Origin: CBIHON01 sp966211965
GTDB taxonomy: Bacteria; Pseudomonadota; Gammaproteobacteria; Burkholderiales; Burkholderiaceae_D
DNA: 64,000 nt
NCBI GenBank assembly: GCA_966211965.1
Contig: CBIHON010000009.1
Coordinates: forward strand, 1 to 64,000
Reading direction: 5' to 3'
Part shown: piece after piece, positions 60,256-64,000 of the stretch
How positions within the stretch are numbered: the first letter of the stretch is position 1
Layout: each line of letters opens with the position of its first letter
Translations under genes and position numbers: made by a program
The notes under the pieces: model-generated
The model's input: only the letters and a program-made list of their open reading frames with translations
What the model was told of the DNA's origin: nothing
Database searches by the model: none

Positions 60256-62331
60256 ATGTCCTCAATGATCAACACCAACCTAGCGTCGTTAAACGCACAG
60301 AACAATCTTTCCAAGTCCTCAATGTCCTTGACGACGGCCTTGCAACGTTTGTCCTCTGGTCTGCGGATTAACAGCGCGAAGGACGACGCAGCGGGCTTGG
60401 CGATTTCCCAGCGGATGAATGCCCAGGTTGGCGGCCTGAATCAGGCAGCTCGTAATGCGAACGATGCAATCTCATTGTCGCAAACGGCTGAAGGTGCGCT
60501 TTCCGGCATGGGCGACAACCTGCAGCGTTTACGTACGCTGGCAGTGCAGGCAGCGAACTCCACCAACAGCGATTCCGACCGTGCCACGATCCAGGCTGAA
60601 GTTTCGCAACTGGTTTCTGAAATCGGCCGCGTCGCATCCACCACGGAGTTCAACGGCATCAAGTTGCTGGACGGTTCGTTTAGTTCCCAATCGTTCCAAG
60701 TAGGCGCCAACTCCAACCAAACCATCAGTGTATCTGTGGATAGCGCCGACACTGCCAAGCTGGGTAGTACCCAGGTGTCTTCGCTGACTGCTGCCAATAA
60801 TGGTACAGCCTTGGGTGGCGGCGATTTGGTGATTAACGGCGTGTCGGTCGGCGCCTCGACTTCAGCCAGCGACAATGCGTCCAGCGCAGCCAAGAGTTCC
60901 AGTGCGATCGCCAAGGCCGCCGCAATCAACGCAGTGTCGGACCAAACCGGCGTCACCGCCACCGCGAACGCAAACGTTCTTGCTGGCGCCAGCATGGTTC
61001 CTGCTGCGATCGCAGCCGGCACTTTTGTGATCAACGGCGTTACCACCACCTCTATCACCACGGCGGCAACCGACTCCGAAGCAAGCATCCGTGCAAGCGT
61101 TATCAATGCGATCAACTTGGTTTCCGGCCAAACCGGCGTACAGGCAAGTGATGGCGGCAGTACGGCAGGCGGTGTCGTTCTGACTGCCGCGGATGGTCGC
61201 AATATTGCTGTCTCATCCGCCACATTTACCTCTGCTGCCTCGGGTGTGACGATCACAGGAGCGACCCCCACGACCTTGGGTTTCGGCACTTTCAGTCTGA
61301 CGTCAAGCAAGGCCATTACCGTGACAGGCACCGCTACCGGCTTGGCCAATGCGGGCGTTAAAGCCGGAACATTTTCAACTCAAACTGCCTATGCATCGAC
61401 GGTCGCATCAACTAACGCGGGTGTAGCTTTCGCTACTGGAGACTTCAGAATCAATGGCGTCATCATCGGGGCAAGTCTGGCTTCTAGCGATACGTCATCA
61501 ACTTCGGCGGGCAACAGCGCCAGCTCGATTGCCAAAGCCGCCGCAATCAACGCGGTGTCGTCGCAAACCGGCGTCACGGCAAAAGTAGATGCGACTACGG
61601 TGAGCGGTACAAGCATGACTGCGGCTGCCACGACCGGAACGTTCGTCATCAATGGCATTACCACCGGCAATATTTCGACGACTACGGATGCAACAGAATC
61701 GCGTGCCGCCGTGATCGCAGGGATCAATGCAGTCTCAGCTCAAACCGGCGTGACGGCAACGGATGGCGGCACCTCTGCCAACGGCGTAATATTGACGGCG
61801 GCGGATGGCCGTAATATTTCCATCTCGTCGGCGGTGCTTACAGCCGCAGCATCGGGTGTGACGATGACTGCATCGGTCGCGGCTGGCGGTCAGTACGGCA
61901 CCTTTACGCTAAGTTCTGCAAAAACCTTTACTGTTTCTGCGGGCACCAACGCCGGCGTGACCATGAGTTCCAGAGGTATGCTGGCCATTGGCACCTACGG
62001 CGTAGGCAAGAGCGGGCAAGCGCTATCGACCATCGACGTGTCCACGGCGGCCGGGGCTAATAACGCGATTGTCGCAATCGATAACGCGATTTCCTCGCTT
62101 AACTCCAGCCGCGCGAATCTCGGTGCGATCCAGAACCGCTTCGCGTCCACGATCTCGACCCTGCAGTCCACGGCGGAGAACCTGACCGCCGCCCGTAGCC
62201 GGATCACGGACGCAGACTTTGCGGCAGAAACGGCCAACCTGACTCGCGGCCAGATTCTGCAGCAGGCAGGTACGGCGATGTTGGCCCAGGCGAATGGTCT
62301 GCCTAACGGCGTGTTGGCTCTGTTACGTTAA
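60256..62331 (+). CDS. fliC: Flagellin
   Basis: Flagellin polymerises into the flagellar filament. The 691-residue protein has the conserved N-terminus (INTNLASLNAQNNLSKSS, LSSGLRINSAKDDAAGLAIS, about residues 1-140) and C-terminus (ISTLQSTAENLTAARSRITD, AETANLTRGQILQQAGTAML), and a large Ala/Ser/Thr/Gly-rich centre. The centre contains Flagellin_IN-like units (FVINGVTTTSI, FRINGVIIGASL, FVINGITTGNI) and a duplication of about 205 residues. Many Ser/Thr residues there are potential glycosylation sites. AGGAG lies at 60244-60248 and a sigma-28 promoter upstream. Confidence 0.97.
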   Translation: MSSMINTNLASLNAQNNLSKSSMSLTTALQRLSSGLRINSAKDDAAGLAISQRMNAQVGGLNQAARNANDAISLSQTAEGALSGMGDNLQRLRTLAVQAANSTNSDSDRATIQAEVSQLVSEIGRVASTTEFNGIKLLDGSFSSQSFQVGANSNQTISVSVDSADTAKLGSTQVSSLTAANNGTALGGGDLVINGVSVGASTSASDNASSAAKSSSAIAKAAAINAVSDQTGVTATANANVLAGASMVPAAIAAGTFVINGVTTTSITTAATDSEASIRASVINAINLVSGQTGVQASDGGSTAGGVVLTAADGRNIAVSSATFTSAASGVTITGATPTTLGFGTFSLTSSKAITVTGTATGLANAGVKAGTFSTQTAYASTVASTNAGVAFATGDFRINGVIIGASLASSDTSSTSAGNSASSIAKAAAINAVSSQTGVTAKVDATTVSGTSMTAAATTGTFVINGITTGNISTTTDATESRAAVIAGINAVSAQTGVTATDGGTSANGVILTAADGRNISISSAVLTAAASGVTMTASVAAGGQYGTFTLSSAKTFTVSAGTNAGVTMSSRGMLAIGTYGVGKSGQALSTIDVSTAAGANNAIVAIDNAISSLNSSRANLGAIQNRFASTISTLQSTAENLTAARSRITDADFAAETANLTRGQILQQAGTAMLAQANGLPNGVLALLR

Positions 62332-62353
62332 TAAAAGCAGCAATGCGGTAACT

Positions 62354-62384
62354 AACCCGGCCGTTTTTTCGGCCGGGTTTTTTC
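62354..62384 (+). terminator. Rho-independent terminator after fliC
   Basis: AACCCGGCCG and CGGCCGGGTT form a perfect 10-bp stem around TTTTTT, followed by another T-run. It lies 22 bp after the fliC stop codon. Confidence 0.9.
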
Positions 62385-62400
62385 CATAAAGGAGAATAAA

Positions 62401-62775
62401 ATGCTGATCTCTCAAGTAACAACCGGGGGATATAGCCCGCCTGCTCCAGCCGAACCGCCTTCTCATGCAGTTGCGCCGAATGCAGCAGCTCCACCCTCCA
62501 TTCCGGTCGAATTGCCGGCCAAGGCAGTTCAGTCGACCGACGCTGCAATAAAAAAAGAGCAGCTTCAAGATGCCGTCAACCAGGCCAACAAAGTCATTCA
62601 GACGATGACCAATGACGTGAAATTTACTGTGGATAGCGATACCGGCATCCATGTGGTGAAAGTAGTCGACACCCAGACCGATGAAGTGATCCGCCAATTC
62701 CCGTCAGAAGAAATGGTTGAGCTGGCAAAATCCCTGGACAAGCTGCGTGGTTTGATTATTCGCCAGAAGGCGTAG
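62401..62775 (+). CDS. flaG: FlaG-family flagellar protein
   Basis: FlaG proteins affect filament length and are usually encoded beside fliC and fliD. The 124-residue protein has a Pro/Ala-rich N-terminal part and a conserved C-terminal domain (VKFTVDSDTGIHVVKVVDTQ, TDEVIRQFPSEEMVELAKSL). AAAGGAG lies before ATG 62401. The terminator between fliC and flaG suggests partial read-through or a separate promoter. Confidence 0.93.
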   Translation: MLISQVTTGGYSPPAPAEPPSHAVAPNAAAPPSIPVELPAKAVQSTDAAIKKEQLQDAVNQANKVIQTMTNDVKFTVDSDTGIHVVKVVDTQTDEVIRQFPSEEMVELAKSLDKLRGLIIRQKA

Positions 62776-62894
62776 TGGACGTTGCCATTGAATAGGGCCG
62801 CAAACGAACCTCTTTCCCCCGGATGGTTGGAACATAGCTCATGTTATTGTATTGTGAAGTTTAAACATCAGTAGAAGCACTCAAGGAGATAATC

Positions 62895-64000
62895 ATGTCC
62901 ATTTCATCACCGGGTATCGGATCAAATCTGGATGTGAATGGCCTCGTCTCCAAACTGATGGCGGTTGAAAGTCAACCGCTTACCGTTTTGCAAAAAAAGG
63001 AAGCCAGCTTTCAGGCCAAGCTGTCAGCTTACGGCACACTCAAAGGTGCGTTGGCCTCGTTCCAGTCATCGGTCTCGGCGCTGAATTCCGTCTCCAAGTT
63101 CCAGGCCATGTCGGCTACGTCCGCGGACACGAGTATCCTGTCGGCATCCGCAACCAGCGCTGCCCTCCCTGGGAACTATGCAGTGACAGTGACCAATCTG
63201 GCCCAGGCCCAGAGTATTTCTTCCGCCGCGCAGAGCAGCACAACCGCCGCCATCGGTACGGGAAGCGCCACTACACTTACGTTCCAGTTCGGGACAATCA
63301 GCGGCGGCGCACTGGCAAGCGGGACTTACACCGGCTCGACTTTTACCCAGGATGCTACCCAGGCTACCGGCACCGTCGTGATCGACAGTACCAATAATTC
63401 ACTGCAGGGAATCCGCGACGCGATCAATGCAGCAAAAATTGGCGTGACCGCCTCCATTGTCAGCGACGGCAATGCGACCACCCCCTATCATTTGCTGTTG
63501 ACCTCGAACAGCACGGGTTTATCGAAGAGCATGAAGATCACTTCCAGCGGGGGAGACGCTTCGATCACCAACCTGCTCGGATATGATCCGGCCGGCACGC
63601 AAAACCTGACCCAAACTGCAGTTGCACAAAATGCATCCCTGGCCGTCAATGGATTATCGATCAGCAGCGCATCTAACGCGGTAACAGGCGCGATCAGCGG
63701 CGCGACACTCAACTTGACCAAAGCCGGCACCACCAACCTGACCGTGGCGAACGATACGGCTGGTGTAGTGTCGGCAGTCCAGGCCTTGGTCACTTCCTAT
63801 AACACGACCAACAAATCGCTGAACAGCCTGACTCGGGTGGATCCGGCCACCAAGGTGCCCGGCTTGCTGGTGGGGGACGCGTCGACACAGCTGATCCAGG
63901 CCCGTATGCGCGGCACGCTGGCGACCGCGCTTTCCGGCTTGGGCAGCAATACTTTGACGAATATTTCGCAGATCGGCGTGACTTTCCTTAAAGATGGGAC
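62895..64000 (+). CDS. fliD: Flagellar filament cap protein, 5' part
   Basis: FliD caps the filament tip and directs flagellin assembly. The reading frame starts at ATG 62895 with AAGGAG at 62883-62888 and runs open to the window end (about 368 codons). The start MSISSPGIGSNLDVNGLVSK and LMAVESQPLTVLQKKEASFQ are the FliD N-terminal D0 domain; LPGNYAVTVTNLAQAQSI is the FliD_N continuation. The C-terminal domain lies beyond the window. Confidence 0.93.
   Translation, partial: MSISSPGIGSNLDVNGLVSKLMAVESQPLTVLQKKEASFQAKLSAYGTLKGALASFQSSVSALNSVSKFQAMSATSADTSILSASATSAALPGNYAVTVTNLAQAQSISSAAQSSTTAAIGTGSATTLTFQFGTISGGALASGTYTGSTFTQDATQATGTVVIDSTNNSLQGIRDAINAAKIGVTASIVSDGNATTPYHLLLTSNSTGLSKSMKITSSGGDASITNLLGYDPAGTQNLTQTAVAQNASLAVNGLSISSASNAVTGAISGATLNLTKAGTTNLTVANDTAGVVSAVQALVTSYNTTNKSLNSLTRVDPATKVPGLLVGDASTQLIQARMRGTLATALSGLGSNTLTNISQIGVTFLKDG

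Overview
The window looks like a chromosomal segment of a flagellated betaproteobacterium, most likely Burkholderiales near Oxalobacteraceae (Herminiimonas/Herbaspirillum-like). The grounds are the core gene order (acpS-pdxJ-recO-era-rnc-DUF4845-lepB-lepA, degQ-rseB-rseA-rpoE, fabF-acpP-fabG-fabD-fabH-plsX-rpmF) and the style of the proteins. The species is inference; no rRNA or tRNA is present to test it.

Layout. 1-3.7 kb is an accessory patch: an internally deleted IS481-like element (172-522), a secreted beta-helix lipoprotein, a probable serine-hydrolase remnant, a divergent LysR regulator and a second copy of the IS-end sequence. 3.9-6.5 kb holds acnB, then a decayed IS3-family transposase (6.8-7.6 kb). 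7.6-29.9 kb is a long minus-strand run of housekeeping genes: pgsA, uvrC, nagZ, acpS, pdxJ, recO, era, rnc, lepB, lepA, the envelope-stress module rpoE-rseA-rseB-degQ, and the fatty-acid/phospholipid cluster with rpmF and yceD. 30-38.4 kb carries maf/yceF, an RsmI-like methylase, a candidate small RNA, sppA, a Rieske protein, gph, rluC and, divergently, rne with a 583-nt leader.

38.6-59.1 kb is a glycan island between rne and the flagellar genes. It holds three paralogous TPR/O-GlcNAc-transferase-like (SPINDLY) genes, a CgeB-like glycosyltransferase, a DegT-type sugar aminotransferase, a NeuD/PglD-like acyltransferase, a WbqC-family protein, an adenylation enzyme with its own carrier protein and ketoreductase, three methyltransferases and two paralogous five-bladed beta-propeller (GH43-like) proteins. 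The island is followed by flagellin (691 aa, with a duplicated Ser/Thr/Ala-rich centre), flaG and the 5' part of fliD. The simplest reading is that the island makes an N-acylated 4-amino-sugar glycan and attaches it to Ser/Thr of flagellin; this is inference from gene content and position.

The island is also dotted with palindromic elements. Two (45774-45891 and 59515-59635) share a conserved loop but have unrelated stems. One is a 238-bp MITE-like element with 19-bp inverted ends (49811-50048). One is a 159-bp palindrome (43426-43584) whose arm recurs at the start of the window. None resembles a named element I can identify, and they are the least explained structures here. No CRISPR array, tRNA or rRNA was seen.
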